Shown: positions 9,119 through 16,874 of the stretch, in pieces
Layout of the letters: each line of letters starts with the position of its first letter
Position numbering within the stretch: the first letter of the stretch is position 1
Source of the DNA: Mycolicibacterium phlei
Lineage (GTDB): Bacteria; Actinomycetota; Actinomycetes; Mycobacteriales; Mycobacteriaceae
Reading direction: 5' to 3'
Length of the DNA: 64,000 bases
Assembly: GCF_001583415.1 (NCBI RefSeq)
Contig: NZ_CP014475.1
Coordinates: forward strand, 62,001 to 126,000
Notes under the pieces: model-generated
Told to the model about the DNA's origin: nothing
Database searches by the model: none
What the model saw: the letters and a program-made list of their open reading frames with translations, nothing else
Position numbers and translations under genes: made by a program

Positions 9119-10020
9119 GTGATCGACCAGAACTCAAGCAGGGTGCGCAGGCTGGCCACCAGCGGCAGCGGCTGATCCAGCATCGGGTGGTGACCGGCGT
9201 CCGGCAACTCGATGAACGGCCCGCGCAGCTGCAGGATGTCGCGGATGGTCTCGGCCATCTCCGGTGGGACCAACCCGTTCTCGCAGCGCAGATACCCGAT
9301 GCGACAAGGCATCTGGTTCATCATCGCTTCCATCAGCTCTTCCTCGCCGGGGGTCTGCTCGATGAGGTGTCCGCCGAAGATCGCCGGGTCGAACTTCCAC
9401 ACCCAGCCCTTGAGCGTGCGCCGCACCGACTCCTCGGCGATGTGGGCGGCGACGAAGGGCAGCACCCCGTCCTGGGCGGGCACCGGGCGGAACCGGCCGA
9501 GGATCTCCTCCTTGGACCGGTAGGCCTTGCCCTTGCCGCCGCGGGCACGCAGATCGCGTTCCTCGGGTGCGCGGTCGCGCAGCGGGGAGTCGACGACCAG
9601 GATGCTGTTGATGTCGTCGCCGAACAGGCTGGCCGCGGTGGCGGTGACCCAGCCGCCCAGGCTGTGCCCGACGATCGTCGGACGACCCGTGGAGACCGCA
9701 TGCGCGGCGGCCATCACCTCCCGGGCCCATTGGCGCATGTCGTAGGTGTCGCGGGTACCGCTGTCGCCGTGCCCGGACAGGTCCGGCGCGATGACGCGAT
9801 GGGTGGCCGACAGCAGCGGCGCGATGTGGTCCCACCAACCCGAATGTGCGGCCCCGCCGTGCACCAGCACCAGCGGCGGGTTGTCCGCGGAACCCCAGAC
9901 ACGCAGATGGATCCGGCAGCCCTCGACGTCGACGTGGGTGCGGTCGGGCTTCTGGGCGAGTGCGGCCGCGAACCACGCGGGAGCGTCGGGGTCTGCGTGG
10001 GGTCGGGACCGCGAGAACAT
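9115..10020 (-). CDS. Alpha/beta-hydrolase fold protein
   Basis: A 301-residue hydrolase. It has the oxyanion motif LVHGGAAHSGWWDH, the nucleophile elbow GHSLGGW, and a C-terminal histidine in AGHHPML; an acidic residue before this completes the triad. A cap domain is inserted after the elbow. It is probably an esterase or C-C hydrolase. ATG 10020, 7 bases after the ptbB stop, is preferred over the GTG at 10077, which would lie deep inside ptbB. The gene is last in a probable fadE2-ptbB-hydrolase operon and meets the LLM gene in a shared CTAG. Confidence 0.85.
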   Translation of the reverse strand: MFSRSRPHADPDAPAWFAAALAQKPDRTHVDVEGCRIHLRVWGSADNPPLVLVHGGAAHSGWWDHIAPLLSATHRVIAPDLSGHGDSGTRDTYDMRQWAREVMAAAHAVSTGRPTIVGHSLGGWVTATAASLFGDDINSILVVDSPLRDRAPEERDLRARGGKGKAYRSKEEILGRFRPVPAQDGVLPFVAAHIAEESVRRTLKGWVWKFDPAIFGGHLIEQTPGEEELMEAMMNQMPCRIGYLRCENGLVPPEMAETIRDILQLRGPFIELPDAGHHPMLDQPLPLVASLRTLLEFWSIT

Positions 10021-10027
10021 CCGGCTG

Positions 10028-10828
10028 CTAACCGAGGAGGGCCGCGCGTAGCCGGGCAACGTCGTCGTCGGTGACACCGGATGCCTCCAGGAAGCCGCGC
10101 AGCGAACCGAAGTTGTCGGCGATCGACCGGCGGGCGGCGACCAGGTAGTCCTCGCGCACCCCCAGCACCGCCTCGGTCAGCCGGGCCTCGACGAACGTGA
10201 CTTCCTCTGCGGTGTCGATCCGTTCGCGCACCGACGCGAGGATCTGCTCGCGCAGCTGCGGCACCGCCTCGTTGCTGCGCAGGAAATCGGCCATGACGGC
10301 GTCGGCCTCGACACCGACGGCGTCGAGCACCGTCGCCACGGTGAACCCGGTGCGGTCCTTACCGGCGAAGCAGTGCGCGATCAGCGACCGCCCGTCGGCG
10401 AGCAGCGAAACCACCTGCCGGATCGCGCGTTGCGCGCCGGGCAGCGTCGGGAACCGGGTGTACTCCTCGGTCATGAACCGGCTGGCCGCGGCGGCGATGT
10501 CCTCGTCGTCGGGCTTCTCGCCCATCATCTTGCGAAACGCGCTCTCGTGCGGCGCTTCCCCGTCGTTGCTCGCGGTGACCTCGTGGAAGTGCAACAGGTG
10601 CACCTGGACACCGTCGGGCACCGCGCCTGCGCCGTGGCGTTCGACCTCCCGCGCCGAACGCAGGTCGGCGACATCGCTGATGGACAGGCGCAGCAGCGCC
10701 TCCCGGCCGGCGTCGTCGAGCCGGCTCAGCTCACTGGACCGGTAGAACCGGCCCGGGCGAATCCCCGTCTCCTGGGTGATGTCGCGGAAGTTCCACGCGC
10801 CCGGCAGGGCGTCGACCGTCCCGGTCAT
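10028..10828 (-). CDS. ptbB: Protein-tyrosine / lipid phosphatase PtbB (Rv0153c-like)
   Basis: This 266-residue protein matches M. tuberculosis PtpB (Rv0153c). The P-loop HCFAGKDRTG contains nucleophile Cys153, Asp158 and Arg159, the extended CX5R signature that gives the family both phosphotyrosine and phosphoinositide activity. The N-terminal NFRD segment with RPGRFYRSSELSRL is also diagnostic. In pathogens PtpB is secreted into the host cell; in this probably environmental species a different role is likely. There is no recognisable signal peptide. It overlaps fadE2 by 4 bases. Confidence 0.9.
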   Translation of the reverse strand: MTGTVDALPGAWNFRDITQETGIRPGRFYRSSELSRLDDAGREALLRLSISDVADLRSAREVERHGAGAVPDGVQVHLLHFHEVTASNDGEAPHESAFRKMMGEKPDDEDIAAAASRFMTEEYTRFPTLPGAQRAIRQVVSLLADGRSLIAHCFAGKDRTGFTVATVLDAVGVEADAVMADFLRSNEAVPQLREQILASVRERIDTAEEVTFVEARLTEAVLGVREDYLVAARRSIADNFGSLRGFLEASGVTDDDVARLRAALLG

Positions 10829-12075
10829 GATTGGCGCTTCACCGCCGCCGCGGCGAGCGGGCTCTTCTCCTTGCCCAGTTCCGCCCGGGCGATGGTGCGC
10901 AGGTGCACCTCATCCGGACCGTCGAACAGCCGCATCGCGCGGTGCCAGCCGTACATCCGGGCCAACGGGAAGTCGTCGCAGACGCCGGCGCCGCCGTGCA
11001 CCTGAATGGCACGGTCGATCACGTTGCAGGCCATCTGCGGGGCCACCGACTTGATCTGGGCCACCAGTACCTGGGATTCCTTGGCCCGGTTGCCCAGCTG
11101 GTCGATGGTCCACGCCGCCTTGTGGCACAGCAGCCGGGCCTGCTCGAGTTCGTTGCGGGACTTGGCGATCGCCTCCTGCACCATGCCCTGCTCGGCCAGC
11201 GGCTTACCGAACGCGACGCGCGTCTGCACCCGGTCGATCATCAACGCCAGCGCCCGCTCGGCGGCGCCGATCGCGCGCATGCAGTGGTGGATCCGGCCCG
11301 GGCCGAGGCGCGCCTGGGCGATCTCGAAGCCGGCGCCCTCCTCGTGCAGCAGGTTCTCGGCGGGCACCCGCACGTTGTCGAACACGATCTCGCAGTGGCC
11401 GTGCTGGTCCTGCCAGCCGAACACCGGCAGCGAGCGCTGGATGTCGACGCCGGGGGTGTCGGTCGGCACCAGGATCATCGACTGCTGCCGGTGGGCCGAC
11501 GCCTCCGGGTTGGTGCGGCCCATCACGATGAGGATCTTGCAGCGCGGGTCGGCGGCACCGGTGATCCACCACTTGCGGCCGTTGATGACGTAGTCGTCGC
11601 CGTCCCGGTACATCGTGGTCTCGATGTTGCGGGCGTCGCTGGAGGCCACCGCCGGCTCCGTCATCGCGAACGCGCTGCGGATCTCCCCGTTGAGCAGCGG
11701 TTCGAGCCACTGCTTGCGCTGCTCCTCGTTGGCGAACAGGTGCAGCGTCTCCATGTTGCCGGTGTCGGGGGCCTGGCAGTTGGTGGCCTCGGGCGCGATC
11801 TCGAGGCTCCAGCCGGTCAGCTCGGCGAGGTGGGCGTACTCGAGGTTGGACAGGCCGGAGATCGACGGCAGGAACAGGTTCCACAGCCCCCGCTCCTTGG
11901 CGATCTTCTTGAGCTCCTCGACGACCGGCGGGACCGTGTGGTCCTTGGGGCCCTTCTCCTCGCGGTACCGGTGGTACTCGGCCTCCGCCGGGAACACGTG
12001 CTCAACCATGAACTCGGTGAGACGGTTGTGGTAGTCCTGAGCTTTGGCCGACATCGCGAAGTCCATGTCAGCCAC
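10825..12075 (-). CDS. fadE2: Acyl-CoA dehydrogenase FadE2-like (Rv0154c)
   Basis: A 416-residue flavoprotein that should introduce the alpha-beta double bond into an acyl-CoA. Visible are the FAD-binding AFAMTEPAVASSD and KWWITGA segments, and the C-terminal IQVHGGAGVCDDFPLARMY. The catalytic base region reads LFDGPDEVHL, the ACAD10/11-like variant, rather than the usual EGT form. It leads a minus-strand run with ptbB (ATGA overlap) and a hydrolase, as fadE2 precedes ptbB in M. tuberculosis. Start ATG 12075; a second methionine lies three codons later. Confidence 0.88.
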   Translation of the reverse strand: MADMDFAMSAKAQDYHNRLTEFMVEHVFPAEAEYHRYREEKGPKDHTVPPVVEELKKIAKERGLWNLFLPSISGLSNLEYAHLAELTGWSLEIAPEATNCQAPDTGNMETLHLFANEEQRKQWLEPLLNGEIRSAFAMTEPAVASSDARNIETTMYRDGDDYVINGRKWWITGAADPRCKILIVMGRTNPEASAHRQQSMILVPTDTPGVDIQRSLPVFGWQDQHGHCEIVFDNVRVPAENLLHEEGAGFEIAQARLGPGRIHHCMRAIGAAERALALMIDRVQTRVAFGKPLAEQGMVQEAIAKSRNELEQARLLCHKAAWTIDQLGNRAKESQVLVAQIKSVAPQMACNVIDRAIQVHGGAGVCDDFPLARMYGWHRAMRLFDGPDEVHLRTIARAELGKEKSPLAAAAVKRQS

Positions 12076-12089
12076 GATATGACACCCGC

Positions 12090-12344
12090 TCAGCCGGGAT
12101 TATGCGGCGTCGGACTCTGCGCCGACCCCCACTTGGCCTCCAGGGCGCGGGTGACCCGGGCGCCCGCCGGGTAACGCACCTGGAACGTCTGCGCGTCGGC
12201 GGCTTCGAACGTCAGCAGGAAGCCGCCGTCGACATCCTCTTTGTGCACGACTTTCGCCGGTCCGGCGGTGCCGTCACGGTCGACGGTCACGATGTCGCCG
12301 GGGGCGACGTCGTCGATGCGGTCGTTTTGGGAGATGTTCGACAT
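12090..12344 (-). CDS. Small conserved hypothetical protein
   Basis: An 84-residue soluble protein without a signal peptide or hydrophobic segment. Its sequence alternates short strands and turns (VAPGDIVTVDRDG, PAKVVHKEDVDGGFLLTFEA, FQVRYPAGARV), compatible with a small beta-barrel such as an SH3- or KOW-like fold, which is inference only. ATG 12344 is chosen because the longer frame adds unrelated residues. It lies 14 bases upstream of fadE2 and may be co-transcribed. I do not recognise a function. Confidence 0.55.
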   Translation of the reverse strand: MSNISQNDRIDDVAPGDIVTVDRDGTAGPAKVVHKEDVDGGFLLTFEAADAQTFQVRYPAGARVTRALEAKWGSAQSPTPHNPG

Positions 12345-12423
12345 CCCACACCCTAGCAAGAGTCGAAGGTCACTTGTGAAAGTGGCTGAGGGCCAGAATA
12401 TTTCGATCACACCGCGACGCGGC

Positions 12424-12669
12424 TCAGCGCTGCGGTGCCAGCTGCTGGGCGTAGACCAGGCCGTGGTGGTGCGTGCCGGCCGCCATCTCCGGGGCGGGGT
12501 GCGCCTTGACGTTCGGGCCGACGACGAGGCCCGGCCGCGGCGTCATGTCCTGCGTGTAGGTGCCGGCGGAGGCCGCACCGGCGAAGCCCAGCGCCCCGGC
12601 GGCGATGCCTGCGGCGACCGCGGGCAGGGCGATGAAGCGGGCGATGCGGGCGGTGGTCTTGGTGGCCAT
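12424..12669 (-). CDS. Small secreted protein
   Basis: An 81-residue protein with a textbook Sec signal peptide: a basic N-terminus (MATKTTARIARF), a hydrophobic core, and a likely cleavage after AGAASA near residue 36. The mature part is only about 45 residues, with TPRPGLVVGPNVKAHP and a histidine cluster (GTHHHGLVYAQQ). A strong AAGGAG sits 7 bases before the ATG, which decides the start. It is divergent from a two-component system across about 170 bases. The histidines could bind metal, but I recognise no family. Confidence 0.7.
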   Translation of the reverse strand: MATKTTARIARFIALPAVAAGIAAGALGFAGAASAGTYTQDMTPRPGLVVGPNVKAHPAPEMAAGTHHHGLVYAQQLAPQR

Positions 12670-12838
12670 GATGTTCTCCTTGTGTGAGTGGGTTTTTCGG
12701 TTCTGCGCCGGGCTGTTCCGGCGATGACTCAACAATGCGGCAGCGCGGGCCCGACGTCTGTCCGGTGACCGGCCGATGCAGCGGTGGAATCGCGTGTCCC
12801 CCGATCGGAGGAACCGCCGTTGTGCCAAGCTGAGCGGC

Positions 12839-13489
12839 GTGGGCAACGGTGCAGGTGAGAGGGTGCGCGTCGTGGTCGGCGACGACCACCCGCTGTTTCG
12901 CGACGGCGTGGTGCGCGCCCTGACGTCGAGCGGCCAGATCGAGGTGGTGGCCGAGGCGGACGACGGTCCGGCCGCGCTCGAGGCGATCCGCGAACACCAT
13001 CCTCAGGTCGCGCTGCTGGACTACCGCATGCCCGGGATGGACGGCTCTGAGGTGGCCGCGGCGGTCACCCGCGACGGCCTGCCCACCCGGGTGCTGCTGA
13101 TCTCCGCGCACGACGAGTCGGCGATCGTCTACCAGGCGCTGCAGAACGGCGCCGCCGGGTTCGTGCCCAAGGAGCTCGGCCGCTCCGAACTGGTCAACGC
13201 CGTGCTCGACTGCGCCAAGGGCCGCGACGTCGTCGCACCCAGCCTGGCCGCCGGGTTGGCCGGGGAGATCCGTAAGCGCGCCGAACCGGAGGGGCCGGTG
13301 CTCAGCCCGCGCGAACGCGAGGTGCTGCGGCTGATCGCCGACGGGATCAGCATCCCGGCGATGGCCAAACAGCTGTTCCTGGCGCCGTCCACGGTCAAGA
13401 CCCACGTGCAGCGGCTCTACGAGAAGCTCGGCGTCAACGACCGCGGCGCCGCCGTCGCCGAGGCCATGCGCCGCAAGCTGCTGGACTGA
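12839..13489 (+). CDS. NarL/FixJ-family response regulator
   Basis: This 216-residue regulator has a receiver domain (acidic pair GDDHP, phosphoacceptor Asp61 in LLDYRMPGMDG, Lys in VPKELG) and a C-terminal LuxR-type helix-turn-helix (LSPREREVLRLIADG, then APSTVKTHVQRLYEKLGV). GTG 12839 gives the usual family length; no clear Shine-Dalgarno sequence precedes it. The partner kinase starts 1 base after the stop, so the pair is co-expressed. It faces away from a small secreted-protein gene that may be a target. Confidence 0.9.
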   Translation: MGNGAGERVRVVVGDDHPLFRDGVVRALTSSGQIEVVAEADDGPAALEAIREHHPQVALLDYRMPGMDGSEVAAAVTRDGLPTRVLLISAHDESAIVYQALQNGAAGFVPKELGRSELVNAVLDCAKGRDVVAPSLAAGLAGEIRKRAEPEGPVLSPREREVLRLIADGISIPAMAKQLFLAPSTVKTHVQRLYEKLGVNDRGAAVAEAMRRKLLD

Positions 13490-13490
13490 C

Positions 13491-14678
13491 ATGGCGACGC
13501 TCGCTGATCGCCTCACCCGCCTGTTCGCCGCCGAACCGGTGCGGGTCACCGCCGTGCTGCGGCTGCCGCTGATCATGCTGGTCGCGATCCTGGTGTGGAT
13601 CTGGGAGGTCGACCACTGGCTGCCTGAGGTGTACGTCGTGGTGCTGGGCACCTGGGCAGTCGCCGCGGTGATCTGGCTGGTGCTGGTGTCGCGCAGCCCC
13701 ACCCTGCCGCGCTGGGCGGACTGGGCGTCGACGGGCATCGACGTGCTGGTGGTCGCGGTGCTGTGCCTGGTCTCGGGCGGGGCGACCGCGGCCCTGCTGC
13801 CGGTGTTCTTCCTGCTGCCGATCGCGGTGGCGTTCCAGGACCGTCCGGTGCTGACAGCGGTGCTCGGCGTGGGCACCGCGGTCACCTACCTGGCGGTGTG
13901 GATCGTGTACTCCAAACGCGACGACAACGTCGGGTTGCCCAACGTGGTCTACACCCAGTTCGGGTTCCTGCTGTGGTCGGCGGTGGCGATGACCGCCCTG
14001 TGCGTGGTGCTGGTGCGACGGCAGGCGCGCGTGCTGGCGCTGCAGGAGTTGCGCCGCCAGTTGGTGTCGGAGGCGATGCAGGCCGACGAGCGGCACAACC
14101 GCGAGGTGGCCGAGCATCTGCACGACGGGCCGCTGCAGACGCTGCTAGCGGCCCGCCTGGACCTCGACGAGGTCCGCGAACGTGTCGACGACCCTGCGCT
14201 GGAGGCCGCCCGCGATGCGCTGCAGCAGACCGCGGCGGCGCTGCGCTCGACGGTGACCGAGCTGCACCCGCAGGTGCTGGCCCAGCTCGGTCTGACCCCG
14301 GCGGTGCGAGAACTGTTGCGGCAGTTCGAGTCCCGTGGCCGGTACATGGTCGAGGCGGAGCTGGAGGAGGTCGGCAAACCCGAGTCGCAGCAGCTGCTGT
14401 ACCGGGCCGCGCGGGAACTGCTGAACAACATCCACAAGCACGCCGGCGCGACCACCGTGCGGGTCACGCTGTCGCGGGTGGCCGACCGGATTCTGCTCAC
14501 CGTCGCCGACGACGGCCGTGGCTTCGACCCGGCGGTCATCGGGAGCTACGTCGCCGACGGGCACATCGGGCTCGGCTCGCTGCTGGCCCGGTTCGAGGCG
14601 ATGGGCGGGTCGATGCAGGTGCAGTCCACCGCGGGGAAGGGCACCACGGTCATCGCCACCTCCCCGCCCGAGCCCTAG
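13491..14678 (+). CDS. Membrane sensor histidine kinase (HisKA_3 / NarL-partner type)
   Basis: A 395-residue kinase with about five or six N-terminal membrane segments (residues 20-180) and almost no extracytoplasmic loop, so it probably senses a membrane or intracellular signal. The dimerisation and phosphoacceptor helix contains EVAEHLHDGPLQTLLAA with His211. The ATPase domain shows the N box ARELLNNIHKHAG and the G1 box VADDGRGFDP. It is paired with the upstream response regulator. The stimulus is unknown. Confidence 0.9.
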   Translation: MATLADRLTRLFAAEPVRVTAVLRLPLIMLVAILVWIWEVDHWLPEVYVVVLGTWAVAAVIWLVLVSRSPTLPRWADWASTGIDVLVVAVLCLVSGGATAALLPVFFLLPIAVAFQDRPVLTAVLGVGTAVTYLAVWIVYSKRDDNVGLPNVVYTQFGFLLWSAVAMTALCVVLVRRQARVLALQELRRQLVSEAMQADERHNREVAEHLHDGPLQTLLAARLDLDEVRERVDDPALEAARDALQQTAAALRSTVTELHPQVLAQLGLTPAVRELLRQFESRGRYMVEAELEEVGKPESQQLLYRAARELLNNIHKHAGATTVRVTLSRVADRILLTVADDGRGFDPAVIGSYVADGHIGLGSLLARFEAMGGSMQVQSTAGKGTTVIATSPPEP

Positions 14679-14695
14679 CACCGCGAGCCCTAGCG

Positions 14696-14759
14696 CCGCG
14701 AGCAGACAGAGAATCGCACTGTCGGCGGCTGAACCGTGCGATTCTGCGTCTGCTCGCGG
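14696..14759. terminator. Long inverted repeat between convergent genes
   Basis: Arms of 24 bases (14696-14719 and 14736-14759) are complementary except at two positions and flank a 16-base loop. The repeat lies between the 3' ends of the histidine-kinase and acyl-CoA dehydrogenase genes and so can serve as a bidirectional terminator. The outer arm CCGCGAGCAGACA recurs with small changes at 23160. A GGGAGA tandem follows at about 14759-14782. Confidence 0.65.
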
Positions 14760-14784
14760 GGGAGAGGGGGAGAGGGGGAGAGGG

Positions 14785-15927
14785 CTATTTGGTGGTGAGG
14801 CCGCGGGCGATCACCAGGCGCTGAATCTGGTTGGTGCCCTCGAAGATCTGCATGATCTTGGCCTCGCGCATGTAGCGCTCGACGCGGTAGTCGCGGGTGT
14901 AGCCGGCCCCGCCGAACACCTGCACCGCATCGGTGGTGACCTTCATCGCGGCGTCAGTGGCGACCATCTTGGCGATGCTGGCCTGCTGCGAGTACGGCCG
15001 GCCCAGATCGCGACGGCGAGCGGCGTCCAGATAGGTGGCCCGCGCCGTCGCCACCGCGGCCGCCATGTCGGCGAGCAGGAAGCCCAGCCCCTGGTGGTCG
15101 ATGATCTTGCGGCCGAACGTCGTTCGCTCGTTGGCGTAGCGCACCGCCTCGTCCAGCGCGGCCTGCGCCAGGCCCGTCGCCACCGCGGCGATCCCCAGCC
15201 GCCCGGAATCCAGTGCGCTGAACGCGATCTGCAGGCCCTGACCCTCCGCGCCGATCAGCCGGTCGGCGTCGATGGCGGCGTTGTCGTAGAACGCCGACGT
15301 CGTCGGCACCGCGTGCAGGCCCATCTTCTCCTCGGGCTTGCCGAAGCTCAGGCCGGGCAGGCCCTTGGGCACCAGGAAGCACGACACACCCTTGGAGCCC
15401 TCGCCGGTGCGGGCGAACAGCGTGTAGAAGTCGGCGCGGCCGCCGTGGGTGATCCACGCCTTCGACCCGTTGAGCACGTACCCGTCGTCGGTCCTGGTCG
15501 CCCGGCACTGCAGCGCGGCGGCATCGGAGCCGGCCTGCGGCTCGGACAGGCTGTAGGCGCCGATCTGCTCGCCGGACAGCATGCCGGGCAGCCAGCGCCG
15601 CTTCTGCTCGTCGGTGCCGAACGCCAGCAGTGGATGCGACGACAGGCTGTGCACGCTGACCGCGACGGCCACCGCAGCCCAGCGCGCCGCGATCTCCTCG
15701 AGGACCTGCAGGTACACCTCGAACGGCTGACCGCCACCGCCCCACTCCTCGGGCTGCGGCAGGCTCAGCAGCCCGGCCGCGCCCAGCTGCGGGAACACCC
15801 CCTCGGGGTAGGTCTCGCTGCGTTCGTGCTCGTCGACGATCGGGTCGAGCACCTTGTCGGCAATCTCGCGGGTCAGCGCGATCAGCTCGGCGGCTTCATC
15901 GGACGGCAGCAGGCGGTCAACGGCCAC
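14785..15927 (-). CDS. Acyl-CoA dehydrogenase
   Basis: A 380-residue acyl-CoA dehydrogenase. FAD/substrate motifs include GAYSLSEPQAGSDAAAL and AWITHGGRADFYTLFAR; the catalytic glutamate lies in FEGTNQIQR near the C-terminus, as in short- and branched-chain enzymes. RDYRVERYMREAKIMQ precedes it. GTG 15927 is preceded by GAGAGGTGA. It is divergent from a TetR gene across a 90-base region holding four AGTACT boxes and is therefore likely repressed by that regulator until an acyl-CoA effector appears. Confidence 0.9.
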   Translation of the reverse strand: MAVDRLLPSDEAAELIALTREIADKVLDPIVDEHERSETYPEGVFPQLGAAGLLSLPQPEEWGGGGQPFEVYLQVLEEIAARWAAVAVAVSVHSLSSHPLLAFGTDEQKRRWLPGMLSGEQIGAYSLSEPQAGSDAAALQCRATRTDDGYVLNGSKAWITHGGRADFYTLFARTGEGSKGVSCFLVPKGLPGLSFGKPEEKMGLHAVPTTSAFYDNAAIDADRLIGAEGQGLQIAFSALDSGRLGIAAVATGLAQAALDEAVRYANERTTFGRKIIDHQGLGFLLADMAAAVATARATYLDAARRRDLGRPYSQQASIAKMVATDAAMKVTTDAVQVFGGAGYTRDYRVERYMREAKIMQIFEGTNQIQRLVIARGLTTK

Positions 15928-15949
15928 GGGCGGTCACCTCTCGACAATC

Positions 15950-16008
15950 AGTACTGACAGCGGTCGTGCAGTACTCACTGAGAGTACTGTAGCTACCGCT
16001 GCAGTACT
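15950..16008. promoter_or_regulatory. Four AGTACT boxes: probable TetR operators
   Basis: The palindrome AGTACT occurs at 15950-15955, 15970-15975, 15983-15988 and 16003-16008, so the spacings are 20, 13 and 20 bases. Each 20-base pair spans about two helical turns. The two halves are also inverted copies of one another (CAGCGGT in the left, ACCGCTG in the right). The right-hand box overlaps the TetR -10 element. Confidence 0.7.
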
Positions 16009-16010
16009 AT
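16005..16010 (+). promoter_or_regulatory. -10 element of a leaderless TetR transcript
   Basis: TACTAT fits TANNNT, ends 6 bases before the GTG at 16017, and overlaps the fourth AGTACT box. Binding there would directly block transcription of the regulator, implying autoregulation. No Shine-Dalgarno sequence lies before the GTG. Confidence 0.55.
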
Positions 16011-16016
16011 TGCGGC

Positions 16017-16601
16017 GTGTCCGACCTGGTAGACAGCGCATTCGCCACGCGCAGACGCACCAGGTTGTTCGACGAACTTCTCGAGCTGTTCCTGGCCGAG
16101 GGCTTCAGCCGCTTCACCCTCGACGAACTCGCCGCCCGGCTGCGCTGCTCGAAGTCCACGCTCTACACGCTGGCCGCCAGCAAGGACGAGCTGGTCCGGC
16201 GGGTCACCGTGCACTTCTTCAAGCGCGCCACCGCCGCCGTCGAGGCCACCCTGGCCCGGACCACCGACCCGCGGGCCCGCGTGACCGCCTACCTCACCGC
16301 CGTCGGCGACGAACTGGCGGTGGCCTCCGAGGTGTTCATGGCCGACCTCAACGCGTTCGCCCCGGCCCGCGAGGTGTACGAGGCCAACACCCACGCCGCC
16401 GCCACCCGGGTCCGCCAGCTGATCGAGGAGGGGGTGGCGGCAGGCGTCTTCCGGGCGGTGAACGCCGCCTTCGCCGCCGATCTGATCGCCACCACGATGG
16501 TGCGCATCCAGCAGCGCGAGGTCGCCGCGGCCACCGGGCTGTCCGACGCCGCCGCCTACGTCGAGCTGGCGACGCTGCTGACCGAGGGGCTGCGGGCCTG
16601 A
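16017..16601 (+). CDS. TetR-family regulator of the adjacent acyl-CoA dehydrogenase
   Basis: A 194-residue TetR protein with a helix-turn-helix at about residues 15-58 (FRLDE-type segment FTLDELAARLRCSKSTLYTLAASKDEL). The C-terminal half has a tetracyclin-repressor-like helical pattern. The GTG start is supported by the -10 element 6 bases upstream. It is divergent from an acyl-CoA dehydrogenase and flanks four symmetrical boxes, so repression of both genes with release by an acyl-CoA or related ligand is likely. That inference rests on arrangement alone. Confidence 0.85.
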   Translation: MSDLVDSAFATRRRTRLFDELLELFLAEGFSRFTLDELAARLRCSKSTLYTLAASKDELVRRVTVHFFKRATAAVEATLARTTDPRARVTAYLTAVGDELAVASEVFMADLNAFAPAREVYEANTHAAATRVRQLIEEGVAAGVFRAVNAAFAADLIATTMVRIQQREVAAATGLSDAAAYVELATLLTEGLRA

Positions 16602-16835
16602 CCTAGGACCCGACCAAGGGCCCGGCGCAGGGCCCGGCCAAGACCTGTGAACACTCCTCGTCAGTGTGTCTACTCGGCTGAGCCGTGCGCACAGTCCCGC
16701 CACGTGGAACCCGAAGCCTTTTCGCTGATCAGCCCCGCGCGCGGGGGATTTCGATCTCCACCGAACGGGGGAAACGGCCCACTCAGGCTGCCGCGATGAA
16801 TTCGTGACCCTCTATGGTGTCGAGCACAACGCAGT

Positions 16836-16852
16836 CCGCGCGCAGCGCGCGG
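16836..16852. repeat. GC-rich hairpin in the pntAA leader
   Basis: CCGCGCGC (16836-16843) and GCGCGCGG (16845-16852) form a perfect inverted repeat about an adenine, 22 bases before the pntAA start. It could fold in the mRNA leader and affect translation; a regulatory role is not shown. Elsewhere in the 16602-16874 gap I see only a duplicated GGGCCCGG and a TATGGT hexamer at 16813. Confidence 0.35.
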
Positions 16853-16874
16853 GTAAAGACAGAAGCCAGGGGTC

